Shown here piece after piece: positions 1 to 8,566 of a stretch of 52,066 nucleotides of DNA. This DNA comes from Dehalococcoidales bacterium (lineage in GTDB: Bacteria > Chloroflexota > Dehalococcoidia > Dehalococcoidales > UBA2162). How positions within the stretch are numbered: position 1 is the first letter of the stretch; each line of letters starts with the position of its first letter. The stretch covers positions 1 to 52,066 of the forward strand of contig JAUYHA010000142.1 of NCBI GenBank assembly GCA_030690265.1. The letters are read 5' to 3'. Position numbers and translations under genes: made by a program. The notes under the pieces were generated by a model that was not told the origin of the DNA, did not search any database, and was given only the letters and a program-made list of their open reading frames with translations.

Positions 1-608
1 CCCAAAAGCGCCTTGGTCACCCCCTTGGCAGCGATAACCGCCTCCCTTATTTGGTGAGGCAGGGTGCCTCCGTTGGTATCACAGAGCACCAAATAGCTAG
101 CCCCGGCTTCAGCGGCAACTGTCAGACAGCGTAGAGCATAATCAGGGTTATTCTTAAAGCCGTCAAAGAAGTGTTCAGCATCAAAGAAAACGGTAAGCCC
201 CTTCGCCTTGAGATAGCCGATAGAGTCAGCAATCATGCTCAGGTTTTCCTCCAGGGTGGTCTCTAGCACCTGGGTAACCTGTAAAGCCGAGCTTTTACCG
301 ACTATGGTAGCCGCTTTTACCCCGGCATCAGCCAGAGCCAGCAGGTTGGCATCTTTTTCTGCTTTAGTCTTAGCCCGCCTGGTGCTGCCAAAACCAACCA
401 GTATCGCCCGGGAAAGAACCAGAGCTTTTGCTTTGCTGAAGAACTCGCCATCCTTGGGATTGGAGTTAGGCCAGCCGCCCTCGATATAGTGAACACCCAG
501 CCCATCCAGTTTCTGGGCAATGTTTAGCTTATCCACCACCGAGAAAGAGATGCCCTCTCTCTGTGCTCCGTCCCGCAGAGTGGTATCATAAAGCTGGACT
601 GATGACAA
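1..608 (-). CDS. cimA: (R)-citramalate synthase, N-terminal part (runs off window edge)
   Basis: Condenses acetyl-CoA with pyruvate to citramalate, the entry to the threonine-independent isoleucine route. The first 202 codons are visible; the 3' end lies beyond position 1. The reading begins with TTG at 608, directly after the leuB stop (TAA 611-609), behind a GGTGAGAGG-like ribosome site. Near the N-terminus is LYDTTLRDGAQREGISFS, followed by YIEGGWPNSNPKD. This is the HMGL-like TIM-barrel signature of the CimA branch; the GGWP form and GAQREG separate it from LeuA, whose paralogue here reads [13 protein letters not shown]. The metal-binding and C-terminal LeuA-type regulatory regions cannot be checked. 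It is the last visible gene of the ilv-leu operon, so LeuBCD probably process citramalate as well as isopropylmalate. A second, highly divergent isopropylmalate synthase is the alternative but is less likely. Confidence 0.88.
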   Translation of the reverse strand, partial: MSSVQLYDTTLRDGAQREGISFSVVDKLNIAQKLDGLGVHYIEGGWPNSNPKDGEFFSKAKALVLSRAILVGFGSTRRAKTKAEKDANLLALADAGVKAATIVGKSSALQVTQVLETTLEENLSMIADSIGYLKAKGLTVFFDAEHFFDGFKNNPDYALRCLTVAAEAGASYLVLCDTNGGTLPHQIREAVIAAKGVTKALL

Positions 609-1706
609 TTATTTGCCTCTCACCTTTCGGGCAATTAACTCTCCCATTTCCCTTGTCCCCACCTTTGTCTTGCCTTCAGACATTATATCATAGGTGCGGT
701 AGCCTTCATCTAACACCTCTTCAACGGCCTTCTCAACAGTGCCGGCTTCCTCAGGCAAGTCCAGGGAGTAGCGCAGCATCATGGCAACACTGAGGATGGT
801 GGCGATAGGGTTGGAGTCGTTCTGTCCGGCGTGGCGGGGAGCACTGCCGTGAATGGGTTCATACAGACCAAATATAGCCACCCCCTCCCGCGGCACCCCG
901 GCCAGACTGGCTGAAGGGAGCATACCCATCGAGCCAGCCAGCATCGATGCCTCATCAGTCAGAATGTCACCAAAGGTATTCTCGGTAACCAGCACATCAA
1001 GGTATTTCGGATTTTGAATCAGGCGCATAGCGCAGGCATCAACCAGCATGTGTTCCAGCTCTATATCCGGGTAATCTTCGGCCACCTCCACCGCCACCTG
1101 GCGCCACAGGCGGGAAGATTCCAGCACATTGGCTTTATCCACCGAGATAAGTTTCTTGCTGCGGGTGCGGGCAAGCTCAAAGCCGACCCTGACGATGCGC
1201 TCGATTTCCTGCTCGGAATAAGCCATTGAATCAACAGCCCGCCTGCCCTGCGGGGTTCGCCACTGCTTCTTTGGTTCGCCAAAGTAGAGACCACCGGTAA
1301 GCTCACGGACAAAAATAAAATCTACCCCTTCAATAACCTCCGGCTTCAGGTTGGTGGAGTTCACCAGCATCGGGAAAACCTTCACCGGACGCAGGTTGGC
1401 AAAGAGACCCAGGCTCTTTCTCAGTGCCAGCAGACCGTCTTCAGGGCGGACTTTAGCCTGGGGGTCATCCCATTTGGGACCGCCCACGGCACCGAGCAGC
1501 ACTGCCTGAGCCTGTTGACACATCTTCAGGGTATCTTCAGTCAGCGCCTCTCCGCTATGGTCAATAGCGATTCCCCCTACCAGCCCGTACTCAAAGTCAA
1601 ACTGGTGTCCGAATTTCTCAGCCACCACCCGCAGGACCTTGAGTGCTTCGGCGGTTACATCGGGGCCGATACCATCACCGGGTAAAACTGCCAGACTGAA
1701 CTTCAT
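609..1706 (-). CDS. leuB: 3-isopropylmalate dehydrogenase
   Basis: Oxidatively decarboxylates 3-isopropylmalate to 2-oxoisocaproate with NAD+ in leucine synthesis. Given cimA next door, it probably also acts on methylmalate for isoleucine. The 365-residue length is normal for LeuB. Visible signatures are [10 protein letters not shown] at the N-terminus, the substrate-loop region [12 protein letters not shown], the metal-binding block with [18 protein letters not shown], and the NAD-binding block [17 protein letters not shown]. The ATG overlaps the leuD stop as ATGA (1706-1703), so the two genes are probably translationally coupled. cimA follows without a gap. The isocitrate dehydrogenase family is related, but the motifs are those of LeuB. 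Confidence 0.95.
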   Translation of the reverse strand: MKFSLAVLPGDGIGPDVTAEALKVLRVVAEKFGHQFDFEYGLVGGIAIDHSGEALTEDTLKMCQQAQAVLLGAVGGPKWDDPQAKVRPEDGLLALRKSLGLFANLRPVKVFPMLVNSTNLKPEVIEGVDFIFVRELTGGLYFGEPKKQWRTPQGRRAVDSMAYSEQEIERIVRVGFELARTRSKKLISVDKANVLESSRLWRQVAVEVAEDYPDIELEHMLVDACAMRLIQNPKYLDVLVTENTFGDILTDEASMLAGSMGMLPSASLAGVPREGVAIFGLYEPIHGSAPRHAGQNDSNPIATILSVAMMLRYSLDLPEEAGTVEKAVEEVLDEGYRTYDIMSEGKTKVGTREMGELIARKVRGK

Positions 1707-2206
1707 TGGTTACTCCCCGCCGCCAGTCTCTTTCTGGTGTGTTCAATAAGCCCGCCGGCGGCAATAAGCTCGGACATAAAGGGGGGGTAGGGCTTGGCGG
1801 TGAATGTCCTGCCGTTACTTGGATTTTTAATGGTGCCGGCGGATAAATCAACCTCCACTTCGTCACCTGCTGCTATGTTGTCAACAGCTTCAGGAGATTC
1901 AAGCAGGGGTAAGCCAATGTTGATGGCATTGCGGAAAAAGATGCGGGCAAAGCTCCTGGCTATTACACAGGAGATACCCGAGGCTTTGATAGCCAGCGGG
2001 GCGTGCTCCCTTGACGAGCCGCAGCCGAAGTTGGTGGTTGCCACCATTATATCCCCCGGCTGGACTCTTTTCAGAAACTCGGGGTCAATATCCTCCATAC
2101 AGTGCCCCGCCAGCTGGTCAGGGTCGGATAGATAAAGATACCGGGCTGGTATAATCACATCCGTATTCACATCCGCCCCGTATTTATGAACCTTACCTTT
2201 TAGCAT
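1703..2206 (-). CDS. leuD: 3-isopropylmalate dehydratase small subunit
   Basis: Small (swivel) subunit of isopropylmalate isomerase, working with LeuC. The 167 residues match the short, archaeal/HacB-like LeuD class. The fold is visible in [17 protein letters not shown] and in the swivel signature [18 protein letters not shown], followed by [20 protein letters not shown]. The ATG is preceded by GAGGAGATT, and the gene ends in an ATGA overlap with leuB. It is unusually separated from leuC by about 1.8 kb of inserted DNA. A decayed second copy of its first 29 bases sits at 2913-2941, just where the gene would begin if it directly followed leuC. The short leuD and the 416-residue leuC form a consistent pair. 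Confidence 0.94.
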   Translation of the reverse strand: MLKGKVHKYGADVNTDVIIPARYLYLSDPDQLAGHCMEDIDPEFLKRVQPGDIMVATTNFGCGSSREHAPLAIKASGISCVIARSFARIFFRNAINIGLPLLESPEAVDNIAAGDEVEVDLSAGTIKNPSNGRTFTAKPYPPFMSELIAAGGLIEHTRKRLAAGSNQ

Positions 2207-2253
2207 AAAAGAATCTCCTCATTTTAGGTCTTTGGTAGCGTAAGAACAGCATG

Positions 2254-2463
2254 TTAGGCTTCTATGTATTCAGTGAAAGAAGATGGTTCTGGAACAGACA
2301 GACCATCTTCTTTCAGCCCTTCAAGGTGAAAACTAATAGCCTCTCTAATATTCTTTTCCACTTCTTTGCGGGTAGCTCCAGTAGCGATACATCCGGGTAA
2401 ATCCGGAGAATAAGCAGAGTAGTTGTCATTAGCCTTTTCAAAGATGACAAGATATTTTTTCAA
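2254..2463 (-). CDS. hicB: HicB-family antitoxin
   Basis: 69-residue protein with the typical partial RNase H-like HicB fold: strand KKYLVIFEK, then YSAYSPDLPGCIATGATRKEVEKNIREAI, the family hallmark (DLPGC, G-x-T, E-x-x-x-N-I-x-E-A-I). It would neutralise the HicA toxin and may bind their own promoter, though no separate DNA-binding domain is visible. The start is TTG at 2463, chosen because AGAGGTGA lies five bases upstream and no in-frame ATG exists. It follows hicA with a 3-base gap. The pair sits inside the leu operon between leuC and leuD, so it is probably accessory DNA. Confidence 0.88.
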   Translation of the reverse strand: MKKYLVIFEKANDNYSAYSPDLPGCIATGATRKEVEKNIREAISFHLEGLKEDGLSVPEPSSFTEYIEA

Positions 2464-2466
2464 ACT

Positions 2467-2655
2467 TCACCTCTTCAGTTGTGCCTGTTTCAGAATGCTA
2501 TTCAGTGTCCCAGGAGCTACATCGTGATTTGGATTACCAGCAATAGTAACCCGACCTGGCTTGGTCGGATGCTTGTACTGGTGGTGACTGCCACGAGTGG
2601 TAACAAGATACCAGCCGTCGTCTTCAATCATCTTGATTATATCACGAACCTTCAT
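2467..2655 (-). CDS. hicA: HicA-family mRNA interferase toxin
   Basis: 62-residue double-stranded-RNA-binding-like toxin of the HicA (YcfA) family, which cleaves mRNA during translation. The family pattern is complete: an N-terminal helix (VRDIIKMIEDDGW), then TTRGSHHQYKHPTKPG, containing the GSHHQY motif with the catalytic histidine, and the closing strand and helix VAPGTLNSILKQA. Length is normal, with no frameshift. The ATG is clear, but the ribosome site is weak. It precedes hicB, the usual toxin-first order. Both genes read in the same direction as the surrounding leu operon. Confidence 0.9.
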   Translation of the reverse strand: MKVRDIIKMIEDDGWYLVTTRGSHHQYKHPTKPGRVTIAGNPNHDVAPGTLNSILKQAQLKR

Positions 2656-2689
2656 ATAATCAGGTATTCAATTTTAATTTGAAAGTTAG

Positions 2690-2893
2690 CTACTAACCCC
2701 TCACCCCTTCACTGCGTTCAGGGCAAGCCCTTTATCCCTTCAGGGCTTCGCCGTGGTTCCAGTGATGGTTTCAGTGATGTCACCAGAACTGTCACCAGAA
2801 CTGAGCTCAGCCGAACGGTGAACCTTCAGGATGAACCCTCTCCCCTTGATAAGGGGAAGGGGACAAAAATTTCTTAAAAGGGCGAAGCCCTTT
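2690..2893. repeat. Intergenic stretch of short repeats and hairpins
   Basis: No gene is visible between hicA and the leuD remnant. The stretch holds a perfect tandem 12-mer GTCACCAGAACT (2779-2790, 2791-2802). It also holds a CCCCTT/AAGGGG hairpin (2842-2856) and an AAAGGGC/GCCCTTT hairpin (2877-2893). The Pro/Ser-rich reading frame across it looks like repeat read-through rather than a gene. Confidence 0.6.
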
Positions 2894-2912
2894 CAATCCC
2901 CCTACTATACAA

Positions 2913-2941
2913 CCGTATTTATAAACCTTGCCTTTTAGCAT
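2913..2941 (-). pseudogene. Decayed duplicate of the leuD 5' end
   Basis: On the minus strand 27 of 29 bases match the start of intact leuD (2178-2206). The match encodes MLKGKVYKYG against [10 protein letters not shown] in LeuD. Similarity stops abruptly on both sides. The remnant lies nearer leuC than the intact gene does, so it is probably a scar of the rearrangement that separated leuC from leuD. Confidence 0.65.
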
Positions 2942-2967
2942 CAGATAGCACGTCTTTATAGGCTTAG

Positions 2968-3252
2968 CTAAAATAACGAATAATCCGCTGCCCCATTCCA
3001 TCGGATTTCGTCCGTCATCTTCCTGTGTTGAAGGACGTTACGCACGTTTCGATGCCACTTTGGTACATGCGAAGTACGGAACTCCGGTTCAAAATCTTCA
3101 GCGTCTAAATTTGAATTTTCTTGTACAATCCGATATATATCTTGTAGGGACACCCATTGCCCTCTTGGCATATTTCTTTGGATTATTTCCCAAATTTCCT
3201 GAGCATGTATCAATTTATCACACCTCCACCAGAGCCTGCTCAAAATCCTCAT
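2968..3252 (-). CDS. Small winged-helix-like protein of unknown function
   Basis: I cannot name this protein. The 94 residues contain a short helical segment (AQEIWEIIQRN), then WVSLQDIYRIVQ, and a C-terminal PKWHRNVRNVLQHRKMTDEIRWNG block. That pattern of a tryptophan, helix, charged helix and beta-wing ending in Tyr resembles winged-helix heads found with nucleases and restriction proteins; this is inference. The ATG overlaps the stop of the upstream gene as TAATG. A TTG at 3213 has a better ribosome site (GGAGGTG) and would give an 81-residue protein starting just before IHAQE. Either way the two genes appear coupled. It belongs to the insert between leuC and leuD. Confidence 0.6.
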   Translation of the reverse strand: MRILSRLWWRCDKLIHAQEIWEIIQRNMPRGQWVSLQDIYRIVQENSNLDAEDFEPEFRTSHVPKWHRNVRNVLQHRKMTDEIRWNGAADYSLF

Positions 3253-3929
3253 TAACTATACCTTTCTGCGTATTCTCCGATTAAATCCGTCAGGGAGTGT
3301 TCAATGGCGTCATTTCTGGTCAGGAAGAAGAAGATTATTTCATCATCGTAAATACAGATTGGCTCGTCTCCGGTAACATTATCAGCCAGCTCTTCAGCCC
3401 GCCGGTGCAGGTATTCGTGGTGGTCTTCACGCGGAAAATGCTGAAAGAGCATCAGTATTGAATGTTCCCCCATACGCTGAAACAGGTCCTGGACTTCCGC
3501 TAACAGCAGGTGCTTTTCTCCCGACCTGGCGACCCCAAGACCAATATCAGGGTCAACGAAAATCAGGGATTTGGTTAAGAGTTCATCCTTAATCTGGGCG
3601 AAGTACTCCCGCCTGTTACGGTGAGAAAAATACTCGTCTTTTCCCGAATAGATTGCCATTTTAATTCCATACCGGGCAAAGAAGCTCGCCAGTTGTTTGA
3701 TATCCCGCCTGTTCTCCCTGATACAATCGTCCAGAAAGCTCACCAGTTCTTTATTTTGAGTCCCTATCCCGGCTTTATCACGGTCGTATTTAGAACCATG
3801 ACCCTTAACCTCGTTCCTGGTCAGCATCGGGATAAAGGTAAAATGGTTAACCAGCCCTGCCTGCATAATATGATAAACCAGGTCATAGGTAAACAAGTCC
3901 TTGTTATCGCCAAAATACTGGTTCTTCAT
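3252..3929 (-). CDS. Conserved hypothetical protein of the KNQYFGD type
   Basis: 225-residue cytoplasmic protein of unknown function. It opens with MKNQYFGDNKDLFTYDLV and later has LIFVDPDIGLG and ILMLFQHFPRED. I recognise this combination from uncharacterised proteins often found near restriction or other accessory genes, where an aspartate in the DPD motif and the QHFPR segment are conserved. No signal peptide or membrane segment is visible. The fold might be nuclease- or methyltransferase-like, but the sequence alone does not show it. It is coupled to the winged-helix-like gene downstream by a TAATG overlap. No clear ribosome site precedes the ATG. It interrupts the leu operon between leuC and leuD. 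Confidence 0.6.
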   Translation of the reverse strand: MKNQYFGDNKDLFTYDLVYHIMQAGLVNHFTFIPMLTRNEVKGHGSKYDRDKAGIGTQNKELVSFLDDCIRENRRDIKQLASFFARYGIKMAIYSGKDEYFSHRNRREYFAQIKDELLTKSLIFVDPDIGLGVARSGEKHLLLAEVQDLFQRMGEHSILMLFQHFPREDHHEYLHRRAEELADNVTGDEPICIYDDEIIFFFLTRNDAIEHSLTDLIGEYAERYS

Positions 3930-3988
3930 AAATTATTATGTTTCAGCCGTGTTAGACTTAGTGTTTAGTGCTTGGGATTTCAATCCTT

Positions 3989-5239
3989 TCAAACTTCTTC
4001 CGGGCTGGTAATCCTGCCCGTTATGGCGCTGGCGGCAGCGACAGCAGGATTTGCCAGATAGACCTCTGATTTGGTGCTGCCCATCCTGCCGACAAAATTG
4101 CGGTTGGTGGTGGAGATACAGCGCTCCCCTTCCGCCAGGACTCCCATATGACCGCCGAGGCAGGGGCCGCAGGTGGGAGTGCTGACCGCCGCCCCGGCCC
4201 GGATAAAGATTTCAATGATTCCTTCTTTCAGGGCATCGAGATAGACCTGCTGGGAGCCGGGGATAATAATACAGCGCACTCTCTGGTGCACCTTTCTTCC
4301 CTTTAATATCTGGGCAGTAAGTCTTAAATCTTCAAGGCGGCCATTGGTGCAGCTACCGATTACCGCCTGGTCAATCTCTATCCCCTTCACCTGGCTGACC
4401 GGTCTGGCATTGGCCGGGGAGTGGGGCAGGGAAACCTGGGGTTCCAAACCTGAAACATCATACTCGATAACCTGTGAGTATTCAGCGTCATCATCCGGCT
4501 CGTAGACGGTATAGGGACGCTTTGCCTTTAGCTTGAGATAAGCCAATGTTCTGCCATCCACCCTGAAGATACCCGCTTTAGCCCCGGCTTCAATAGCCAT
4601 ATTAGCCATGGTAAATCTCCCGTCCAGAGGCAAGCTAGCCACCGCCCTGCCGGTAAACTCCATGGCTGAATAAAGAGCCCCATCCACCCCGATATTGCCG
4701 ATAGTATAAAGAATCAAGTCCTTGCCTCCCACCCATTTACCCAGACTTCCCTGGTAAACGAACTTAATGGTTGGCGGCACCTTCATCCAGATGTCTCCGG
4801 TAGCCATAGCGGCGGCAATATCGGTCGAGCCCATGCCGGTGGCAAAAGCCCCCAGGGCACCGTAGGTGCAGGTATGGGAATCTGCCCCGATAACCACATC
4901 CCCGGGCATGACCAGTCCCTGCTCCGGTAACAGCACGTGCTCGATGCCCATCTGTCCCACGTCAAAAAAGGCAATGCCCTGCTCACTGGAAAATTCACGT
5001 ATCAGCTTAACATTCTCAGCGGAAAGGATGTCCTTGCTCGGCGTAAAGTGGTCAGCCACCAGGACTATCTTTTTCGGGTCAAAGACCCTGTCTACCCCGA
5101 TTTTCCGGAACTCCTTTATGGCAATCGGAGCGGTGATGTCATTGGCTAAAATCAGGTCAACCCGGGCATTAACGAACTCACCGGGACTTACTTTTTCCCT
5201 GCCAGTATGTGCCGCCAGTATCTTTTCAACTATGGTCAA
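3989..5239 (-). CDS. leuC: 3-isopropylmalate dehydratase large subunit
   Basis: Large, iron-sulfur subunit of isopropylmalate isomerase (aconitase family); with LeuD it converts 2- to 3-isopropylmalate. The 416 residues place it in the short HacA/LeuC2-type class, which in several anaerobes also handles citramalate and so fits the adjacent cimA. Cluster ligands are visible in [12 protein letters not shown] and in [32 protein letters not shown] is the substrate region. The start is TTG at 5239, preceded by AAGGAGAG, and there is no better ATG. It follows leuA closely (27-base gap). Its partner leuD has been displaced about 1.8 kb downstream. Confidence 0.94.
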   Translation of the reverse strand: MTIVEKILAAHTGREKVSPGEFVNARVDLILANDITAPIAIKEFRKIGVDRVFDPKKIVLVADHFTPSKDILSAENVKLIREFSSEQGIAFFDVGQMGIEHVLLPEQGLVMPGDVVIGADSHTCTYGALGAFATGMGSTDIAAAMATGDIWMKVPPTIKFVYQGSLGKWVGGKDLILYTIGNIGVDGALYSAMEFTGRAVASLPLDGRFTMANMAIEAGAKAGIFRVDGRTLAYLKLKAKRPYTVYEPDDDAEYSQVIEYDVSGLEPQVSLPHSPANARPVSQVKGIEIDQAVIGSCTNGRLEDLRLTAQILKGRKVHQRVRCIIIPGSQQVYLDALKEGIIEIFIRAGAAVSTPTCGPCLGGHMGVLAEGERCISTTNRNFVGRMGSTKSEVYLANPAVAAASAITGRITSPEEV

Positions 5240-5266
5240 TGGATTTTTCTCTCCTTCTTAAAACCT

Positions 5267-6781
5267 TCAGCCGGTTTTTTTAGCCGCCAGCAGCCGGTTC
5301 AGGGCGTTCATATAGGCTTTGGCACTGGCAATAATAATATCAGTATCAGCACCCCGGCCGGTGTAGGTTATACCTTCATTCTCTATCCTTACCAGCACCT
5401 CACCGATAGCGTCAATACCTTCCGTGACTGATTTAACGGTAAACTCGGTAAGGGCATTAGGCACCTGGACAATCTTATTAATCGCTTTGTAGACGGCGTC
5501 AACCGGGCCGGTACCCAGGGCCGTGTCAGCCTGGCTGTTACCATCACGGTCGGTAAGCACCACCGAAGCCGTCGGAATACCACTGCCACAGGTTACCTGA
5601 AGGCGGTCCAGGTGATAGGTTTCAGCCACGGTGCGTTTCTCTTCGGCAACGAGGGACTCGATATCCTTATCGGTAACATCCTTCTTTTTGTCGGCAAGGT
5701 CTTTGAAGGCAGCGAAGGCACGGCTGAAGTTCTCCTCAGATAGGGTGTAGCCTAATTCTGCCAGTCGTTCCCTAAAAGCATGCCGTCCGCTGAGCTTACC
5801 CAGCACCAGCTTGCTGGCGGGTATACCCACAGTCTTAGGTTCCATTATCTCAAAGGTTATCGGCATCTTGATAACGCCATCCTGGTGAATTCCAGATTCA
5901 TGACGGAAGGCATTAGCCCCAACAATAGCTTTGTTGGGTTGCACTGCAAAACCGGTCAGCTCGCTCACCAGCCGGCTGGTTTTATAAATCTGGGTGCTGT
6001 CAACACCGGTAGTCAGGTCGTAAAAGTTCTGGCGGGTCTTAATAGCCATAACAATCTCCTCAAGCGAGGCGTTACCCGCCCTCTCCCCAATACCGTTAAT
6101 GGTACACTCCACCTGACGGGCTCCCCGCCTGAGCGCCTCCAGGCTGTTGGCTACCGCCAGGCCCAGGTCGTTATGACAGTGAACACTGACCACAGCCTGC
6201 CCGATATTGGGCACATTCTTGAAAATTCCTTCAATCAGACCGCCAAACTCTTCAGGGGTGGCATAGCCTACCGTATCAGGGATATTTACCGTGGTAGCTC
6301 CGGCAGCGATGGTTGCTTCCAGGATTTGGTAGATATATTCAGGCTCGGTCCGGCTGGCATCCATCGGGGAAAACTCAACATCATCAAGGTATTTCCTGGC
6401 TCTAGCCACCATGCTGCGAGCCATCTCCAGAATCTCCTGGCGGCTCTTCTTCAGTTGATAAACGAGGTGTATATCTGAAGATGAGAGAAAGACATGGATT
6501 CGCGGGTGCTCAGCCCCTTTCACCGCCTCCCAGGCTCTATCTATATCATCAGGATGGGCACGGGCTAAGCCGCAAATTACCGGAGTGCGCACCTCTTTGG
6601 CAATAGCTTCTACAGCCGTGAAATCACCCGGCGAGCTAATGGGAAAGCCAGCCTCAATAACATCAACACCCAGCCTCTCCAGCTGCCTGGCTATCTCCAG
6701 CTTTTCCTGAATATTTAGTGTCCCCCCCGCCGCCTGCTCTCCATCCCTTAATGTGGTATCAAAAATAATTACTCTATCCAT
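5267..6781 (-). CDS. leuA: 2-isopropylmalate synthase
   Basis: First committed step of leucine synthesis: acetyl-CoA plus 2-oxoisovalerate. The 504 residues give the full two-domain enzyme. The N-terminal HMGL-like barrel ([44 protein letters not shown] with the HxH metal site, [10 protein letters not shown]) is followed from about residue 360 by the C-terminal regulatory domain that usually binds leucine for feedback inhibition. The ATG has a strong GAGGAGG site. About 170 bases separate it from ilvC, with a small hairpin. It is the paralogue of the cimA product at the other end of the operon. Confidence 0.95.
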   Translation of the reverse strand: MDRVIIFDTTLRDGEQAAGGTLNIQEKLEIARQLERLGVDVIEAGFPISSPGDFTAVEAIAKEVRTPVICGLARAHPDDIDRAWEAVKGAEHPRIHVFLSSSDIHLVYQLKKSRQEILEMARSMVARARKYLDDVEFSPMDASRTEPEYIYQILEATIAAGATTVNIPDTVGYATPEEFGGLIEGIFKNVPNIGQAVVSVHCHNDLGLAVANSLEALRRGARQVECTINGIGERAGNASLEEIVMAIKTRQNFYDLTTGVDSTQIYKTSRLVSELTGFAVQPNKAIVGANAFRHESGIHQDGVIKMPITFEIMEPKTVGIPASKLVLGKLSGRHAFRERLAELGYTLSEENFSRAFAAFKDLADKKKDVTDKDIESLVAEEKRTVAETYHLDRLQVTCGSGIPTASVVLTDRDGNSQADTALGTGPVDAVYKAINKIVQVPNALTEFTVKSVTEGIDAIGEVLVRIENEGITYTGRGADTDIIIASAKAYMNALNRLLAAKKTG

Positions 6782-6822
6782 AGTTTCCTCCTCGGGAGAA
6801 ATAGTCTAAGTCAAACAGGTTT

Positions 6823-6853
6823 ATCCCCTCTCCACATTAACGGGAGAGGGGAT
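6823..6853. repeat. Inverted repeat between ilvC and leuA
   Basis: Perfect 11-base arms ATCCCCTCTCC and GGAGAGGGGAT are separated by nine bases. It sits in the 173-base gap between ilvC and leuA. No T-run follows, so it is more likely an mRNA-stabilising or processing hairpin, or a dispersed repeat, than a terminator. Confidence 0.6.
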
Positions 6854-6954
6854 GGTAAGGATGAGCTTTGTTCTCTCCCTGAAGGAACAACTAGTATAAT
6901 GGCTAATCATACGTTTGGACATTCTTATATCAACCGGAATATTTACCTGTTCTG

Positions 6955-7947
6955 TCACTTCTTTAGCCAGGGCATCATCTGGCGAAGCTCTTCACCGACC
7001 TCCTCAATAAGGTGCTCGGAGTCTATCCGCTTCAGGGCATTATAGGTCGGGCGGCCCGCCTGGTTTTCCAGTATCCACTCCTTGGCAAAGGTGCCGTCCT
7101 GAATCTCGGCCAGGATTTGCTCCATTTCGGCTCTAACCATATCGTCAATAACCCGCGGGCCCCGGCTATAATCACCATATTCGGCAGTATCACTTACCGA
7201 GTAGCGCATATAGTTCAAACCGCCCTGATAAATCAGGTCAACAATAAGCTTAAGTTCATTACAAACTTCAAAGTAAGCTATCTCTGGCTGATAGCCGGCA
7301 TCAACCAGCACATCAAAGCCGGTCTTTATCAGGGCAGAAACTCCTCCGCAGAGGACCGCCTGCTCACCGAAGAGGTCAGTCTCAGTCTCTTCAGCAAAGG
7401 TTGTTTCTATCACTCCGGCCCGGCTGCAGCCGATACCCTTGGCATAAGCGAGGGCATTCCCCTTTGCCTTACCGGAAGCATCCTGATGAACGGCAATTAT
7501 TGCCGGCGGTGCTTTGCCTTCGGTGTAAAGCTGCCTCAGCATATGACCGGGGGACTTGGGAGCTATCATGGTAACATCAATATCGGGGGAAGGGACTATC
7601 TGCCCGTAGTGGATATTAAAACCGTGAGAGAACATCAGGGTTTTACCCGGGGTCAGCCCTTTTTCCAGCGATTGATAATATATTTCCCGCTGTGATTGGT
7701 CAGGAGCCAGCAGCATAATGATATCAGCTTCATTGGCAACTTCGGCCACTTCGGCTACTTTTATCCCGTCAGCCAGAGCCTGAGCCTGGCTTTTACTCCC
7801 TTTACGCAAGCCAACCACCACCTGGCAGCCGCTATCCTTGAGGTTCTGAGCCTGAGCATGTCCCTGGCTGCCGTAACCGATAACGCCAATGAGTTTGCCT
7901 TCCAGTAGTTTCAGGTCGCAATCCTTGTCATAATATATTGTTGCCAT
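6955..7947 (-). CDS. ilvC: Ketol-acid reductoisomerase (NADP+)
   Basis: Isomerises and reduces acetolactate or acetohydroxybutyrate for valine, leucine and isoleucine synthesis. Class I length (330 residues). The Rossmann motif [20 protein letters not shown] lies near residue 20. The C-terminal knotted domain is visible in [35 protein letters not shown], which carries the Mg2+-binding acid residues. The frame is open from a GTG at 7953, but AGGAGGA at 7954-7960 would be only one base from it. ATG at 7947 has correct spacing and matches the usual N-terminus, so I start there. It lies between ilvH and leuA in the operon. Confidence 0.95.
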   Translation of the reverse strand: MATIYYDKDCDLKLLEGKLIGVIGYGSQGHAQAQNLKDSGCQVVVGLRKGSKSQAQALADGIKVAEVAEVANEADIIMLLAPDQSQREIYYQSLEKGLTPGKTLMFSHGFNIHYGQIVPSPDIDVTMIAPKSPGHMLRQLYTEGKAPPAIIAVHQDASGKAKGNALAYAKGIGCSRAGVIETTFAEETETDLFGEQAVLCGGVSALIKTGFDVLVDAGYQPEIAYFEVCNELKLIVDLIYQGGLNYMRYSVSDTAEYGDYSRGPRVIDDMVRAEMEQILAEIQDGTFAKEWILENQAGRPTYNALKRIDSEHLIEEVGEELRQMMPWLKK

Positions 7948-8003
7948 TATCACTCCTCCTAATTTGAATAGACTGTCGAAAAATCTGCACTCTGTTTATG
8001 TTG

Positions 8004-8540
8004 TCAGCTTTTCCGGCTGGTGCGGGCTGACTCTTTCTCCACTGTTACTTGAGCCGGACCTCCCCTGACCATAGCTATACGGCCCGTCCTGGCTAATTCC
8101 TTGATACCAAAACCACGAAGCAGGTTAAATAGTGAATTAATTTTATCCTCGTCGCCGGTAACCTCAACAGTTACCGAATCGGCCCCGACATCAACGATAT
8201 TTGCCCGGAATATGTCCACAATCTGCATAATCTCGCTGCGAGTGACCGAAGTGGCTTTTACTTTAATCAGTGCCAGTTCCCGGCTGACCATATCATTGCT
8301 GCTAATCTCAAATATTCTGACAACATCTATAATTTTATCCAGTTGTTTTCTGACCTGCTCCACTCTGGTGGTTGCTCCATCAACAACAATAGTCATCCGT
8401 GATATGTGTGGAACTTCACTATGCCCCACGGCAATGCTCTCAATATTGAAGCCACGTCTTCGGAAAAGACTTGCCATCCGATTTAGCACCCCGGGCTTAT
8501 CCTCTACCAGAGCCACTATAGTATGTTTCATTGGAGCCAT
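8004..8540 (-). CDS. ilvH: Acetolactate synthase small (regulatory) subunit
   Basis: Regulatory partner of IlvB that confers valine feedback inhibition and raises activity. 178 residues. The N-terminal ACT domain is clear (HTIVALVEDKPGVLNRMASLFRRRGFNIESIAVG), followed by a second ACT-like C-terminal domain (ELALIKVKAT, VDIFRANIVDVG, SVTVEVTGDEDKI). The GAGAGGTGAAGT site favours ATG at 8540 over the internal ATG three codons later. It lies 26 bases downstream of ilvB, the usual order. The C-terminus has a short basic, low-complexity tail. The symbol could equally be ilvN. Confidence 0.93.
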   Translation of the reverse strand: MAPMKHTIVALVEDKPGVLNRMASLFRRRGFNIESIAVGHSEVPHISRMTIVVDGATTRVEQVRKQLDKIIDVVRIFEISSNDMVSRELALIKVKATSVTRSEIMQIVDIFRANIVDVGADSVTVEVTGDEDKINSLFNLLRGFGIKELARTGRIAMVRGGPAQVTVEKESARTSRKS

Positions 8541-8566
8541 ACTTCACCTCTCATCTCTTCAAGAGA

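Noticed and set aside
2807-3001. 64-codon minus-strand open frame
   Set aside because: It is a chance frame through the leuD-start remnant and repeats; only the ten-residue leuD-like stretch has meaning.
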